Shown in pieces: positions 45,024 through 55,205 of a stretch of 64,000 bases of DNA. The notes beneath the pieces are model-generated. The model was given only the letters and a program-made list of their open reading frames with translations. It had not been told where the DNA came from and searched no databases. Origin of the DNA: Gammaproteobacteria bacterium (GTDB lineage: Bacteria > Pseudomonadota > Gammaproteobacteria > Steroidobacterales > PWYM01); assembly GCA_003567475.1 (NCBI GenBank), contig PWZL01000003.1, forward strand, positions 1 to 64,000, written 5' to 3'. A program made the position numbers and the translations under genes. Within the stretch, counting starts at the first letter, position 1, and the number at the start of each line of letters is the position of its first letter.

Positions 45024-46220
45024 ATGCCTGCTGATTTTCTCTACGGCCTGCTCGGCCTGAGCTTCTGGGGCTACGTGCTCGCCGCATTCATCATGGTACA
45101 GGTGACCATGATGGCGGTCACGCTGTACCTGCACCGCGACGCGGCACATCGCGCAGTGGATCTGCATCCGGTTTTGCGTCACTTCTTCCGGCTGTGGATC
45201 TGGATGACCAGCGGGATGCTTACCCGTGAGTGGGTCGCCGTGCACCGCAAGCATCACGCCATGTGCGAGAAGCCCGGCGACCCCCACAGTCCCGTGGTGT
45301 TCGGTCTTCGGCGCGTGCTCACCGAGGGCGCCGAGCTTTATCGGGAGGAGACCAACAACGCCGCGACGCTGGAGAAATACGGCCGCGGCACCCCCGATGA
45401 CTGGGTGGAGCGCAACATCTATTCGCGCTTCCCGTGGCTCGGCATCGTGCTGATGGTGCTGCTTGATCTGCTGTTGTTCGGTGCGCCCGGCATCATCATC
45501 ATCGCGGTGCAGATGGCTGCCATGCCGGTGTTTGCGGCAGGCGTGATCAACGGTCTGGGCCACCACACCGGTTACCGCAATTTCGAGTCGGACGACGCCT
45601 CGACCAACCTGGTGCCCTGGGGGCTGCTGATCGGCGGCGAAGAGCTGCACAACAATCACCACGCCTTCCCGAGTTCAGCCAAATTCTCCGTGCGGCCCTG
45701 GGAGTTCGATATCGGCTGGCTGTTCATTCGCGTGTTTCAGGTCCTGGGGCTGGCGAAAGTCCGTCGGGTGGCGCCGCGCCCGAACGTGAAGCCGGCGCCC
45801 GGGCGGACGGTCGACATCGACACGCTGCGCGCGGTGATCGTGAATCGCATGCATGTGCTGCGTGAGTACACCCGTCACGTCACCCTGCCGGTGTTCCGCA
45901 TGGAACTGCGTCAGGGCAGCGATGCGTTGCTACGACGGGCCCGCAGCCTGCTGGTGCGCCAGCCGGAGCTGCTCGACGGGCTGGCACGGGCGCAGCTGGC
46001 GGAAGTGCTGGATCACCGTCCGACCCTGGCGACCGTCTTGGAATATCGGGAGCGGCTGCGGGGCCTGTGGAACGGTGCGGCGCAGAGCAATGAGAAGCTG
46101 CTCGCCCAGCTTGCGGAGTGGGTGAATGAGGCGGAGAACTCGGGCATCAAGGCGCTGCAGGACTTTGGCGCACGCGTCCGCGGCTATGCGCTGGCACCGC
46201 AGGGCAACGCGCCGGCCTGA
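45024..46220 (+). CDS. fatty acid desaturase (acyl-CoA desaturase type)
   Basis: Histidine boxes 'HRDAAHR', 'HRKHH', 'HNNHH'. Confidence 0.9.
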   Translation: MPADFLYGLLGLSFWGYVLAAFIMVQVTMMAVTLYLHRDAAHRAVDLHPVLRHFFRLWIWMTSGMLTREWVAVHRKHHAMCEKPGDPHSPVVFGLRRVLTEGAELYREETNNAATLEKYGRGTPDDWVERNIYSRFPWLGIVLMVLLDLLLFGAPGIIIIAVQMAAMPVFAAGVINGLGHHTGYRNFESDDASTNLVPWGLLIGGEELHNNHHAFPSSAKFSVRPWEFDIGWLFIRVFQVLGLAKVRRVAPRPNVKPAPGRTVDIDTLRAVIVNRMHVLREYTRHVTLPVFRMELRQGSDALLRRARSLLVRQPELLDGLARAQLAEVLDHRPTLATVLEYRERLRGLWNGAAQSNEKLLAQLAEWVNEAENSGIKALQDFGARVRGYALAPQGNAPA

Positions 46221-46242
46221 TTCCCGGCCGCGCCTGCAGCAC

Positions 46243-46273
46243 GAAAAAGGCCCGCTTTCGCGGGCCTTTTTCG
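46243..46273. terminator. bidirectional rho-independent terminator
   Basis: gaaaaaggcccgctttcgcgggcctttttc: GC stem, short loop, A/T tracts on both sides, between convergent genes. Confidence 0.9.
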
Positions 46274-46297
46274 TACGCCACGGCAATCCCGCCGGGC

Positions 46298-46453
46298 TTA
46301 CTTGATCTTCGCTTCCTTGTAGAGCACGTGCTTGCGCACCTTGGGATCGTACTTCTTGACCTCCATCTTCTCCGGATGGAGCCGACGGTTTTTGGTGGTG
46401 GTGTAGAAGTGGCCGGTCCCTGCGGAGGACACGAGCTTGATCTTGTCGCGCAT
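46298..46453 (-). CDS. rpmG: 50S ribosomal protein L33
   Basis: 51 aa read from sequence: [51 protein letters not shown]; absent from the ORF track. Confidence 0.96.
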   Translation of the reverse strand: MRDKIKLVSSAGTGHFYTTTKNRRLHPEKMEVKKYDPKVRKHVLYKEAKIK

Positions 46454-46466
46454 CGCCTGGTTCTCC

Positions 46467-46703
46467 TCAGATCTTTTCGCCGCGCTCGCGCAGATCGGCG
46501 ATGACCTGCTCGATGCCGCGCTTGTCGATGGTCCGCAAGCCCTGGTTGGACACGCGCAGCTTCACGAAGCGCCGCTCGCTTTCCAGCCAGAAGCGGTGCG
46601 TGTGCAGGTTTGGCAGAAACCGGCGACGCGTCTTGTTGTTGGCGTGGGAGACGTTGTTGCCCGTCATCGGGCCTTTCCCGGTCACCTGACAAACCCTGGA
46701 CAT
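46467..46703 (-). CDS. rpmB: 50S ribosomal protein L28
   Basis: '[39 protein letters not shown]'. Confidence 0.97.
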   Translation of the reverse strand: MSRVCQVTGKGPMTGNNVSHANNKTRRRFLPNLHTHRFWLESERRFVKLRVSNQGLRTIDKRGIEQVIADLRERGEKI

Positions 46704-46766
46704 GATGACTTATCCTCGCATCCGACTCGGGCACTGACTACCAGGGCGCCCGACAAAAGAGCGGGG

Positions 46767-46795
46767 ATTCTACCCGCTGTCCCGCGGCGGGGCAA
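46767..46795 (-). promoter_or_regulatory. candidate sigma70 promoter for rpmB-rpmG
   Basis: Minus strand TTGCCC-N17-TAGAAT. Confidence 0.5.
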
Positions 46796-46817
46796 TACAC
46801 CTGTGCCCAGGAGGGGC

Positions 46818-47468
46818 TCAGAGCAGGCCTCGCGCTGCCAGTGATACGCAGCCCCCGGCACTGACGACCAGGTGATCCAGCACCCGGATGTCGACCAGCC
46901 CGAGGGCCGCGCGCAGGCGACGGGTGATCTGCTCGTCGGCCACGCTCGGCTCGGCAACGCCGGAGGGATGGTTGTGCGCCAGGATGACCGCGGCGGCATT
47001 GTGGGCCAGTGCGCTCTTGACGACTTCCCGGGGGTAGACCGAGGCGCCGTCGACCGTGCCGCGGAACAGGACGTCGGGGTGGATCAGGCGATGACGATTG
47101 TCCAGGTGCAGACACATGAACAGCTCGTGTTCCAGCGGCACCAGGGCGGCGCGCAGCCAGGCCTCGGTGGCCGCAGGATTGTCGAGCAGCGGGCGCGCGG
47201 CCAGGGGTTCGGCAAGGCTGCGCAGATGCAGTTCCCTGGCCGCCTGCAGTTTTGCCCAGGCCGTGAGCCCCGAAGGCCCCGGAAAGGCACTCCGCGGCGC
47301 ACGGAACAGGGCCGCCACGCCACGGCCGCGTTCCATGACCTGCCGGGCCACACCGCCCTGGCGACTGCGCCCCAGCACCAGGGCGAGCAGTTCGCCGTCC
47401 TCCAGGCTGTGGACGCCGCGCCGGGACAGGCGCTCCATGAGGGGGTTGCGAGTGGTCATGCGGGTCAT
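46818..47468 (-). CDS. radC: RadC/JAB-type (UPF0758) protein
   Basis: 'HNAAAVILAHNHPSGVAEPSVADEQITRRLRAALGLVDIRVLDHLVV' JAMM motif. Confidence 0.93.
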   Translation of the reverse strand: MTRMTTRNPLMERLSRRGVHSLEDGELLALVLGRSRQGGVARQVMERGRGVAALFRAPRSAFPGPSGLTAWAKLQAARELHLRSLAEPLAARPLLDNPAATEAWLRAALVPLEHELFMCLHLDNRHRLIHPDVLFRGTVDGASVYPREVVKSALAHNAAAVILAHNHPSGVAEPSVADEQITRRLRAALGLVDIRVLDHLVVSAGGCVSLAARGLL

Positions 47469-47552
47469 TGAACACCGGGGCCGCCACGCCCGCGAGCGGT
47501 CTTTCTCGGCAGTTCGCCGACGAGTGGCATTCCGCCCGGCCCGCCCGTAAGC

Positions 47553-48797
47553 TTGGCTCGCGTCGATTCACGGGAGAGCGGTGTGGCCGGCCAACAGCGG
47601 GTGCTCCTTGGCGTGACCGGGGGAATTGCGGCGTACAAGAGCGCCGAACTGGTGCGCGAGCTCACAGCGCGCGGCTGCGAGGTGCAGGTGGTGATGACCC
47701 GTGGCGCCCGCGAGTTCATCGGTGCCGCCACCCTGCAGGCGCTGTCCGGGCGGCCGGTGCGCGAGGCGCTCTGGGATGCCGCGGCCGAGGCGGCGATGAG
47801 CCATATCGAGCTGGCGCGCTGGGGGGACTGTGTGCTGGTCGCCCCGGCGACGGCCCAATGTCTGGCGCGCCTGGCCCACGGCCTGGCGGATGACCTGCTG
47901 AGCACCCTCTGCCTCGCCACCGACGCCCCGGTGTATCTGGCGCCCGCCATGAACAGGCTGATGTGGTCTCATCCGGCCACCCGCGCGAACTGCGAGGTGC
48001 TGGCGTCCCGCGGGGTGACTTTGCTCGGTCCGGGCACCGGTGCCCAGGCCTGCGGTGAGACGGGTCCGGGGCGCATGCTCGAGCCGCAGGCACTGGTTGC
48101 CGCGATGCTCGACGACGCGGCGGGGGCAGGCGCGCTGGTGGGCCGCAGCGTACTGATCACGGCGGGGCCGACTCGCGAACCCATCGACCCGGTGCGCTAC
48201 CTCACTAACCGCAGTTCCGGGAAGATGGGGTTCGCGCTGGCCGCGGCCGCCCGGCGGGCGGGCGCGCGGGTGGTCCTGGTGACCGGTCCGGTGGCCCTGG
48301 CACAGCCGCCAGGGGTCGAGCGCGTCGACGTCGAGACCGCTGCGGAACTGCATGCGGCCGTGCATGCCCGTGTCAGGGACTGCGATATTTTCATCGGCGC
48401 GGCCGCAGTCGCCGATTATCGACCCCGCGACTACGTCGGCGAAAAGATCAAGAAACGTGATGCCACGCTTACCCTCACACTCGACCGTTCACCGGATGTG
48501 CTTGCCAGCGTGGCGGCGCTTGAATCTCGTCCCTACACCGTCGGGTTCGCCGCCGAGACCTGCGAAGTCGAGCAGCACGCGCGTGACAAACTGGTGCGCA
48601 AGCAGCTGGACATGATCGTGGCCAACCAGGTGGGGCCAGGCCGGGCGTTCGATACCGAGGACAACGAGCTGCTGGTGCTCTGGCCGGGCGATGGTCGTCA
48701 GACCTTTGCCCGGGCATCGAAACGCGAACTCGCCGAGGCGTTGATTGCCCTGATCGCCTCGCGCAGCGGCTGCGCGGCCGCCACGGTGGCCTCGTGA
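47553..48797 (+). CDS. coaBC: bifunctional phosphopantothenoylcysteine decarboxylase/phosphopantothenate-cysteine ligase
   Basis: '[20 protein letters not shown]', '[10 protein letters not shown]', '[29 protein letters not shown]'. Confidence 0.96.
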   Translation: MARVDSRESGVAGQQRVLLGVTGGIAAYKSAELVRELTARGCEVQVVMTRGAREFIGAATLQALSGRPVREALWDAAAEAAMSHIELARWGDCVLVAPATAQCLARLAHGLADDLLSTLCLATDAPVYLAPAMNRLMWSHPATRANCEVLASRGVTLLGPGTGAQACGETGPGRMLEPQALVAAMLDDAAGAGALVGRSVLITAGPTREPIDPVRYLTNRSSGKMGFALAAAARRAGARVVLVTGPVALAQPPGVERVDVETAAELHAAVHARVRDCDIFIGAAAVADYRPRDYVGEKIKKRDATLTLTLDRSPDVLASVAALESRPYTVGFAAETCEVEQHARDKLVRKQLDMIVANQVGPGRAFDTEDNELLVLWPGDGRQTFARASKRELAEALIALIASRSGCAAATVAS

Positions 48798-49264
48798 GCC
48801 CGGGGGGCGCGGTGCGCGTTCAGCTGCGGGTGCTGGATGAGCGGCTGGGCACGCAGTTTCCGTTGCCGGAATATGCCACGCCGGGATCTGCCGGGATCGA
48901 TCTGCGGGCCTGCCTCGACACGGCGCTCACCTTGGCTCCTGGGGAGACGGCATTGGTGCCGAGCGGGATTGCCATCCATCTCGCCGACCCGGGGCTCGCC
49001 GCAGTGATCCTGCCGCGCTCCGGGCTCGGACACCGCCATGGCCTGGTGCTGGGCAACCTGGTGGGCCTGATCGATTCGGACTATCAGGGACAGTTGCTGG
49101 TGTCGTGCTGGAATCGCGGGCAGTCCGCCTTCACCATCGAACCCGGGGAGCGTATTGCGCAGCTGGTGATCGTGCCTGTGCTGCAGGCGCAGTTCGAACG
49201 GGTGGATGAGTTTGCCCCCAGCGCGCGCGGCGAGGGCGGCTTCGGCCACACCGGCCGGCGCTAG
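48794..49264 (+). CDS. dut: dUTP diphosphatase
   Basis: '[13 protein letters not shown]', '[28 protein letters not shown]', 'GEGGFGHTG'; overlaps coaBC. Confidence 0.97.
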   Translation: MSPGGAVRVQLRVLDERLGTQFPLPEYATPGSAGIDLRACLDTALTLAPGETALVPSGIAIHLADPGLAAVILPRSGLGHRHGLVLGNLVGLIDSDYQGQLLVSCWNRGQSAFTIEPGERIAQLVIVPVLQAQFERVDEFAPSARGEGGFGHTGRR

Positions 49265-49274
49265 GGGCCGGTCA

Positions 49275-49928
49275 TTACTCGCGCCGGCGCTGTCGTTCGG
49301 CCTGCAGTTCCTCGAAACGCAGAATGTCGGCCTCGAAACGTTCCACCAGCCTGAGCTGTTCCTCGCGACCCTGGTCCAGGGTGCGCTCGTAGTCGAGCAC
49401 TGAACTCTGGACGCTGGCCAGGTCGCGAGCGAGATCTTCGGGAATGCGTTCGGCCTCAGGATCATCATTGTAGGGCCGGTACTCGGCAGCAATCATCTCG
49501 AGGCTGTGCAGTTGCTGATACAGCCGCTCGAGCGTGCTGGCAGCCACGTCAAGCTGGGCCTGCAGCATGTCCAGTCGCCGGTCGCGCAGCATGCGGATTT
49601 CATCCACGTCCAGATAGGTGTCGAGTAACACCCGGTCGCGCCGCTGCGTGGCGTTGCGCTCGGCCCGGGCTTCCGCCTCCCGGGCTTCCGCCTCCCTGGC
49701 CTCCGCGGAGCGCAGGCCTTCGCGGCTGCCGACCGCCACGCCGTGTCGGTTCAGGACGTCGCTGCGCTGATCGGCGTACTCCGGGGGAATACGATCGCCG
49801 TAGTGGACCACGCCGTCATCGTCGACCCAGCGATAGGTGGGGCTGGCCTGCAGCATGCTGCTGGCGAGCAACCCCGCGCCGGCGAGGGCCAGGCAGACCA
49901 GCGTACGTTTACGGAGGGCAACAGACAT
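49275..49928 (-). CDS. DUF4124 domain-containing protein
   Basis: Signal peptide; 'YRWVDDDGVVHYGDRIPPEYADQ'; charged coiled-coil. Confidence 0.85.
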   Translation of the reverse strand: MSVALRKRTLVCLALAGAGLLASSMLQASPTYRWVDDDGVVHYGDRIPPEYADQRSDVLNRHGVAVGSREGLRSAEAREAEAREAEARAERNATQRRDRVLLDTYLDVDEIRMLRDRRLDMLQAQLDVAASTLERLYQQLHSLEMIAAEYRPYNDDPEAERIPEDLARDLASVQSSVLDYERTLDQGREEQLRLVERFEADILRFEELQAERQRRRE

Positions 49929-50033
49929 ACCGGGACGATAGCAGACCGGGCCCGGGGCGCCTACCGGCCTGATGTGCGCGGTGTCACGTGCGCAGAGGAA
50001 AAAACGCGAACCGGGCCTCAGAGTCGAGGTTTT

Positions 50034-50696
50034 TCAGACCAGTGGCTCGTCGCCGTTCGCGCCGTAGCGATTGCGGTAGGCCTGAACGGCTGGCAGATGC
50101 TGGCCGAATTCGCTGGACTCCTCGAGGTGCTCGATGAGGTCCTCGAGACGCACGATGCTGCGTACCGGCATCTCGAGTGCGGCCTCGACTTCCTGCACGG
50201 CAGAGCGGGTCCCCTTGCCCAGCTCCTGGCGGTCGAGCGAGATCACCACGCCGGCCGGCACAGCCGCCTGGGCGCGGATCAGATTGACCGCCTCACCGAT
50301 CGCCGTGCCGGCGGTGATCACGTCATCGACGATGAGGACCCGGCCCTCGATCGGCGCACCGATGCTCATCCCGCCTTCGCCGTGGGTTTTGGCTTCCTTG
50401 CGATTGAACGCGAACGGGACATCTTCATCGTAATGCTCGGCCAGCGCGGCGGCAGCGAGTGCCACCAGAGGGATGCCCTTGTAGGCTGGCCCGAACAGCA
50501 TGTCGAATTCGATCCGGGAATCGATGATGGCCGCGGCGTAGTATCGGCCGAGTTTGGCGGCCGCGTAGCCGGTATTGAACAGCCCGGCGTTGAAGAAATA
50601 CGGACTCACGCGCCCGGATTTCAGCCGGAACTCGCCGAACCTGAGGACGCCGAGTTCCAGCGCCAGCTCAAGAAATTGTGATTTGTACGCCTGCAT
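50034..50696 (-). CDS. pyrE: orotate phosphoribosyltransferase
   Basis: '[16 protein letters not shown]', '[18 protein letters not shown]' PRPP motif. Confidence 0.97.
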   Translation of the reverse strand: MQAYKSQFLELALELGVLRFGEFRLKSGRVSPYFFNAGLFNTGYAAAKLGRYYAAAIIDSRIEFDMLFGPAYKGIPLVALAAAALAEHYDEDVPFAFNRKEAKTHGEGGMSIGAPIEGRVLIVDDVITAGTAIGEAVNLIRAQAAVPAGVVISLDRQELGKGTRSAVQEVEAALEMPVRSIVRLEDLIEHLEESSEFGQHLPAVQAYRNRYGANGDEPLV

Positions 50697-50809
50697 GTAC
50701 GCGGCTGCGGTGCGGGTGAGCGTTTATGATACACCCGACAACTTGTCCGGTCAGGCCCCCTGCCAGGCGTCCGTCACCCCCGCCCGTTGCTCTGGAGCTT
50801 CCACGGTTC

Positions 50810-51583
50810 ATGCGCATCATCACCCTGAACGCCAATGGCATCCGCGCCGCTCACAGAAAAGGCTTTTTCGACTGGCTGGCTACTCAGGCCGCCGACGTCG
50901 TCTGTATCCAGGAAACCAAGGCCCAGCAGCACCAGCTGACCGATCCTGCGTTCCGGCCGGAGGGCTACCACTGCTGGTATGTCGATGCCGTGAAACCAGG
51001 CTACAGCGGTGTGGCGATCTACGCCCGCAGGCGCCCGCAACGGGTCATCACCTCGCTGGGCATCGCGGAGTTCGACGCCGAAGGACGCTACGTCGAGGCG
51101 CAGTTCGAGGGCCTGGCCGTGGTCTCGGTTTATCTCCCCTCGGGCAGTTCCAGCGACACCCGCCAGCAGGCCAAGTGGCGGTTTCTCGACGGTTTCGCGC
51201 AGCACCTCGAGCGGCTGCGTCGTCGCCGCCGCGATTACGTGCTCTGTGGCGACTGGAACATCGCCCACAAGCCGATCGACCTGAAGAACTGGAAAGGTAA
51301 TCAGAAGAACTCGGGCTTTCTGCCTGAGGAGCGGGCGTGGATGGACGAGCTCTTCGGTCGCCGCGGCTTCGTCGACGCCTTTCGGCAGGTCAACGACCAG
51401 CCCGAGCAGTACACCTGGTGGTCTAATCGCGGTCGCGCCCGGGAGAACAATGTCGGCTGGCGGATCGACTATCACGTGGTCACCCCCGGGCTGGCCGGGC
51501 GGGTCCGCCGGGCAGAGGTCTACAAGGAGCGCTGGTTCTCCGATCACGCGCCGCTGATCATCGACTATGACCACGAACTCTGA
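50810..51583 (+). CDS. exodeoxyribonuclease III family protein
   Basis: 'MRIITLNANGIRAAHRKGFFDWLATQAADVVCIQETKAQ', 'GDWNIAHKPIDLKNWKGN', 'WRIDYHVVTP', 'RWFSDHAPLIIDYD'. Confidence 0.95.
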   Translation: MRIITLNANGIRAAHRKGFFDWLATQAADVVCIQETKAQQHQLTDPAFRPEGYHCWYVDAVKPGYSGVAIYARRRPQRVITSLGIAEFDAEGRYVEAQFEGLAVVSVYLPSGSSSDTRQQAKWRFLDGFAQHLERLRRRRRDYVLCGDWNIAHKPIDLKNWKGNQKNSGFLPEERAWMDELFGRRGFVDAFRQVNDQPEQYTWWSNRGRARENNVGWRIDYHVVTPGLAGRVRRAEVYKERWFSDHAPLIIDYDHEL

Positions 51584-52973
51584 GCCGGGCGCGGCACGCG
51601 ATCCGGACGCCTCGCAGCCCCGGCGGAGCTGGCGCGAGGCCTGGGCGGTCTACGCGCATCCGCGCATCGCCGCCATGGCATGCCTGGGGTTCTCTGCCGG
51701 GCTGCCGTTCCTGCTGGTCTTCTCCACGCTCTCGGCCTGGCTGACCGAAGCCGGGGTCTCACGCACGGCGATCGGCCTGTTCAGCTGGGTGGGGATCACC
51801 TACTCGATCAAGGTGCTGTGGTCGCCGGTCGTCGATCGTGTGGCCCTGCCGCTGCTGCATCGCGCATTCGGTCGGCGGCGTAGCTGGATCCTGCTGGCCC
51901 AGTTGATGATCGCCAGCGGGCTGCTCGGCATGGCGCATACCGATCCCCTCCAGGAACTCTGGCGCATGGCGGCATTTGCGGTGCTGGTCGCCTTCGGCTC
52001 GGCCACCCAGGATGTCGCCATCGATGCCTGGCGCATCGAGGCTGCTCCGCCGGATCGCCAGGCGGCGATGGCGGCGACCTACGTGTTCGGCTACCGGCTG
52101 GCGCTGCTGACCGGCGGTGCCGGCGCCCTGCACATCGCGACCTTCCTGAGCTGGACCGGGGTCTACACGGTGATGGCGGGCCTGGTCGGGATCGGGGTCG
52201 CGGCGGTGCTGGCAAGCCGCGAACCCGAGACCCGGCTGACCCGCGGCACGGTGTTCATGGAGGCGCGCGTGCAGCGGTTCATGACCCGCAACGCGCACCT
52301 GCCACCCCGCCTGCGCAACGCCATCGGCTGGCTGATCGGCGCTGTGGTCTGCCCCTTCGTGGATTTTTTCACCCGCAACGGTCACCTCGCGCTGGTGATT
52401 CTGGCCTTCATCGGGCTCTACCGCGTCACCGACATCACCATGGGTGTCATGGCCAATCCCTTCTACATCCAGCACGGCTTCACGCTGGCGCAGATCGCCA
52501 ATGTCAGCGGCATCTACGGGGTGGCGATGACCATCGTCGGTGGTGTGCTCGGTGGCGTGCTGGTGCCGCGCTATGGCGTCATGCGGGTGCTGCTGGCGGG
52601 CGCCATCCTCGCCGCGATCACCAACCTGCTGTTCGCGGTGCTCGCCCTGATGGGGCCGGAACTGTGGATGCTGGTGATCACCATCAGCGCGGACAACCTG
52701 GCCGGAGGACTCGCGATCTCGGCGTTCATCGCCTATCTCTCGGGCTTGACCAACACCGCATACACGGCGACCCAGTACGCACTGTTCAGCTCGCTGATGA
52801 CCCTGCCCGGCAAGGTCATCGGTGGCGCCGCCGGGGCGGTGGTCGACGCCGTGGGGTATCCGCTGTTTTTTGTCTATTCCTGCCTGCTCGGCGTGCCGGC
52901 CATGCTGCTGGTGCTCTACCTCATGCGCAGAATGCCGGTGCACACGCCGGCGCCGGCGGGTGCCGCGACGTGA
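51567..52973 (+). CDS. MFS transporter, AmpG family
   Basis: 'CLGFSAGLPFLLVFSTLSAWLTEAGVSRTAIGLFSWVG', 'SATQDVAIDAWRIE'. Confidence 0.93.
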   Translation: MTTNSEPGAARDPDASQPRRSWREAWAVYAHPRIAAMACLGFSAGLPFLLVFSTLSAWLTEAGVSRTAIGLFSWVGITYSIKVLWSPVVDRVALPLLHRAFGRRRSWILLAQLMIASGLLGMAHTDPLQELWRMAAFAVLVAFGSATQDVAIDAWRIEAAPPDRQAAMAATYVFGYRLALLTGGAGALHIATFLSWTGVYTVMAGLVGIGVAAVLASREPETRLTRGTVFMEARVQRFMTRNAHLPPRLRNAIGWLIGAVVCPFVDFFTRNGHLALVILAFIGLYRVTDITMGVMANPFYIQHGFTLAQIANVSGIYGVAMTIVGGVLGGVLVPRYGVMRVLLAGAILAAITNLLFAVLALMGPELWMLVITISADNLAGGLAISAFIAYLSGLTNTAYTATQYALFSSLMTLPGKVIGGAAGAVVDAVGYPLFFVYSCLLGVPAMLLVLYLMRRMPVHTPAPAGAAT

Positions 52974-52998
52974 CGGCTGCTGCGCTCAGACCCGCCCC

Positions 52999-53403
52999 TC
53001 AGTGCAGCGCTTGCCCGCGGGCCGCGGCCGGCGCGGGAGCGGGCGAGGCGTGATGCATCAGCATGCGCCAGCCCTGGTCGGTGAGTTCGTACACGTTGGT
53101 GGCCAGCACCAGGCCCACGATACGCCCGTCAGGATCAAGCAACTGCTCGGTGACGAGGTGGATGGCCAGATTGGCCCCGACGCTGCTCGAGACCGGTTCG
53201 GCGTGAATGCCCACGCTGCCGCGGCCGAGGATGTCGCGCCAGCTGTTCAGCACCGCCTCCCGACCGAGCAGCGGTTCGCCGCGGGGGTGGATACAGTAGA
53301 TGCTGTCGTGTGCGGCCCAGATTTCGCGCATGGCAGTGAGGTTGCCTGCGCGGAAGGCGTCGTAGAACGCCTGCTCTGCCGCATCGGAAGTCGGATGGCT
53401 CAT
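52999..53403 (-). CDS. nuclear transport factor 2-like (SnoaL-type) protein
   Basis: 'EQAFYDAFRAGNLTAMREIWAAHDSIYCIHPRGEPLLGREAVLNSWRDIL'. Confidence 0.85.
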   Translation of the reverse strand: MSHPTSDAAEQAFYDAFRAGNLTAMREIWAAHDSIYCIHPRGEPLLGREAVLNSWRDILGRGSVGIHAEPVSSSVGANLAIHLVTEQLLDPDGRIVGLVLATNVYELTDQGWRMLMHHASPAPAPAAARGQALH

Positions 53404-53465
53404 GCGCGGAAGTGTACTGATCCACTGCGTCGCCGCCCAGCAGCCTGCAGCGGACAGCGACGCTG

Positions 53466-53819
53466 ATGGGACGTTGGCTGACGGTCTGTGCGCTCAGTGA
53501 GCTCGAGGATCCGGGGGCGCGCGAGTTCACCAGTGGCGAGGGGGACTGGCCCTTGCCGGGTTTTGTCATCCGGCACCGTCAGCGCGTGTTCGCCTACGCC
53601 AACCGCTGCCCGCACGCAGGCCACCGGCTGAACTGGCGCCCTGACCGTTTCTTCGATCGCGATGGCCGTTGGCTGCTGTGCGCCTCGCACGGGGCGGTGT
53701 TCGATCCGGTCGACGGTCGCTGCGTCGCGGGGCCCTGCCCCGGGGCCCGTCTGCTCGCCCTGCCCGTGCGCTGCACCGAGGGCCAGGTGGAGGTCGATGT
53801 CGAGGGCTGGGGGTGGTAG
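53466..53819 (+). CDS. small stand-alone Rieske (2Fe-2S) protein
   Basis: 'CPHAGH' ... 'CASHGAVFDPVDGRCVAGPCPG'. Confidence 0.88.
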   Translation: MGRWLTVCALSELEDPGAREFTSGEGDWPLPGFVIRHRQRVFAYANRCPHAGHRLNWRPDRFFDRDGRWLLCASHGAVFDPVDGRCVAGPCPGARLLALPVRCTEGQVEVDVEGWGW

Positions 53820-53829
53820 GGGACCGCCC

Positions 53830-54546
53830 TCAGGTCGGTCCCTGGATCTTCCGGTAGAACAGGTCCCGCACCTCATGACCCAGCTTCAATCCGCGGCGCT
53901 CGAACTTGGTTTCCGGCCGCCAGGCCAGCGGCTCGGCGGCGGCTTCGCCGGGTGCCAGCACGCGATAGTCCGGGCTGGTCGCCAGCACCTCGACCATGTG
54001 CTCGGCATAAGGCACCCAGTCCGTGGCCAGGTGCAGCAGTCCCCCGGTGCAGTGCAGGCGGGCCAGCGTGTCGATCAACGGGGGTTGTACCAGTCGGCGC
54101 TTGTGGTGGCGCTTCTTCGGCCAAGGGTCCGGGAAGAAGATATTGATGGCGGCGAAGGCGCCAAGCGGCAGCCGCCGCTCGATCACCTCGGCGGCGTCGT
54201 GGCAGATCAGCCGGACGTTCGTCAGTCCCTCGGCCTCCAGGCGCAGCAGCAGGTGGCCGACCCCTGGTTCGTGAACTTCGAGCCCGAGAAAGTCCACGTC
54301 GGGTAATCGTCTGGCCATCGCCACCAGCGCCTCGCCGTCGCCGAAGCCGATTTCCAGCACCCGGGGGGCCACACGGCCGAACACCGCATCGAGCGCCAGC
54401 CGCTCGCCGATACCCGGCACCAGGCGACCCGGGCCGAGAATCTCGAGGGCACGCGCCTGGGCCGGCGTCAGGCGCCCGGCACGGCGGACGAAGCTGCGCA
54501 CCCGTCGGGCGAAGGGTGCGGTCGGAGAGGGATCCTGGTTCATCAT
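53830..54546 (-). CDS. trmB: tRNA (guanosine(46)-N7)-methyltransferase
   Basis: 'LEIGFGDGEALVAMARRLPDVDFLGLEVHEPGVGHLL', 'INIFFPDPWPKKRHHKRRLVQ'. Confidence 0.96.
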   Translation of the reverse strand: MMNQDPSPTAPFARRVRSFVRRAGRLTPAQARALEILGPGRLVPGIGERLALDAVFGRVAPRVLEIGFGDGEALVAMARRLPDVDFLGLEVHEPGVGHLLLRLEAEGLTNVRLICHDAAEVIERRLPLGAFAAINIFFPDPWPKKRHHKRRLVQPPLIDTLARLHCTGGLLHLATDWVPYAEHMVEVLATSPDYRVLAPGEAAAEPLAWRPETKFERRGLKLGHEVRDLFYRKIQGPT

Positions 54547-54600
54547 GGCGCGGAGTCTACCGCAAAGCCGTTCGGCACCTGTCCACGGGGCGGGCCCCGA

Positions 54601-54629
54601 TTCACCCGGCGCTGAGCCCGCGCTATACT
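54601..54629 (+). promoter_or_regulatory. candidate promoter of tRNA-Gly
   Basis: TTCACC-N17-TATACT immediately upstream of the tRNA. Confidence 0.5.
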
Positions 54630-54638
54630 TGAGACCAT

Positions 54639-54712
54639 GCGGGTGTAGTTCAATGGTAGAACCTCAGCTTCCCAAGCTGATGACGTGGGTTCGATTCCCA
54701 TCACCCGCTCCA
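54639..54712 (+). tRNA. tRNA-Gly (anticodon CCC)
   Basis: Cloverleaf GCGGGTG...CACCCGC-T-CCA; anticodon loop TTCCCAA; T-arm GGTTCGATTCC; CCA encoded. Confidence 0.95.
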
Positions 54713-54719
54713 GTTTGCC

Positions 54720-55130
54720 CTACCAGATGGTGCCGCCAATCCAGCCTCCTGCCGCAGGCAGATGGGGGAAATACCGGATGTCGGCCCAGACCCCCGCAGC
54801 GAAGAACGGATCGGCCTCGATAAACGCCTGCGCGGCCTCGACACTCTTGACGTCCAGCACGTACAGGCTGCCGACGATCTCACGCCCGTCGCGCCCATAG
54901 AGCGGCCCTGCCACCAGGACAGTGTCCAGAACACGCTCGATATAGGCCAGATGCGCCTCGTTGGCCGCCGCTCTGCGCGCCGCAGCGTCTGCAGCATCGT
55001 GTGCCAGGATCACCACTCCGGCGCTGGCATGACGTGACAGCACGCCCTGTGCCTGACCGTCGGCGCTGGACGCCGACCCGAGCGTCCCGGCTGCCGCCAG
55101 GACCGTGAACCCTCCCTGAAGTCCCCGCAT
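54720..55130 (-). CDS. YciI-like family protein with N-terminal signal-like segment
   Basis: 'RHASAGVVILAHDAADAAARRAAANEAHLAYIERV...VAGPLYGRDGREIVGSLYVLDVKSVEAAQAFIEADPFFAAGVW'. Confidence 0.8.
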   Translation of the reverse strand: MRGLQGGFTVLAAAGTLGSASSADGQAQGVLSRHASAGVVILAHDAADAAARRAAANEAHLAYIERVLDTVLVAGPLYGRDGREIVGSLYVLDVKSVEAAQAFIEADPFFAAGVWADIRYFPHLPAAGGWIGGTIW

Positions 55131-55205
55131 GACCCCTCCATGACATGTTGTCGCCACGATCGTCGTAGTACAGTGACGGCACCGAAAGCTGCCAGGGATT
55201 GTGTC

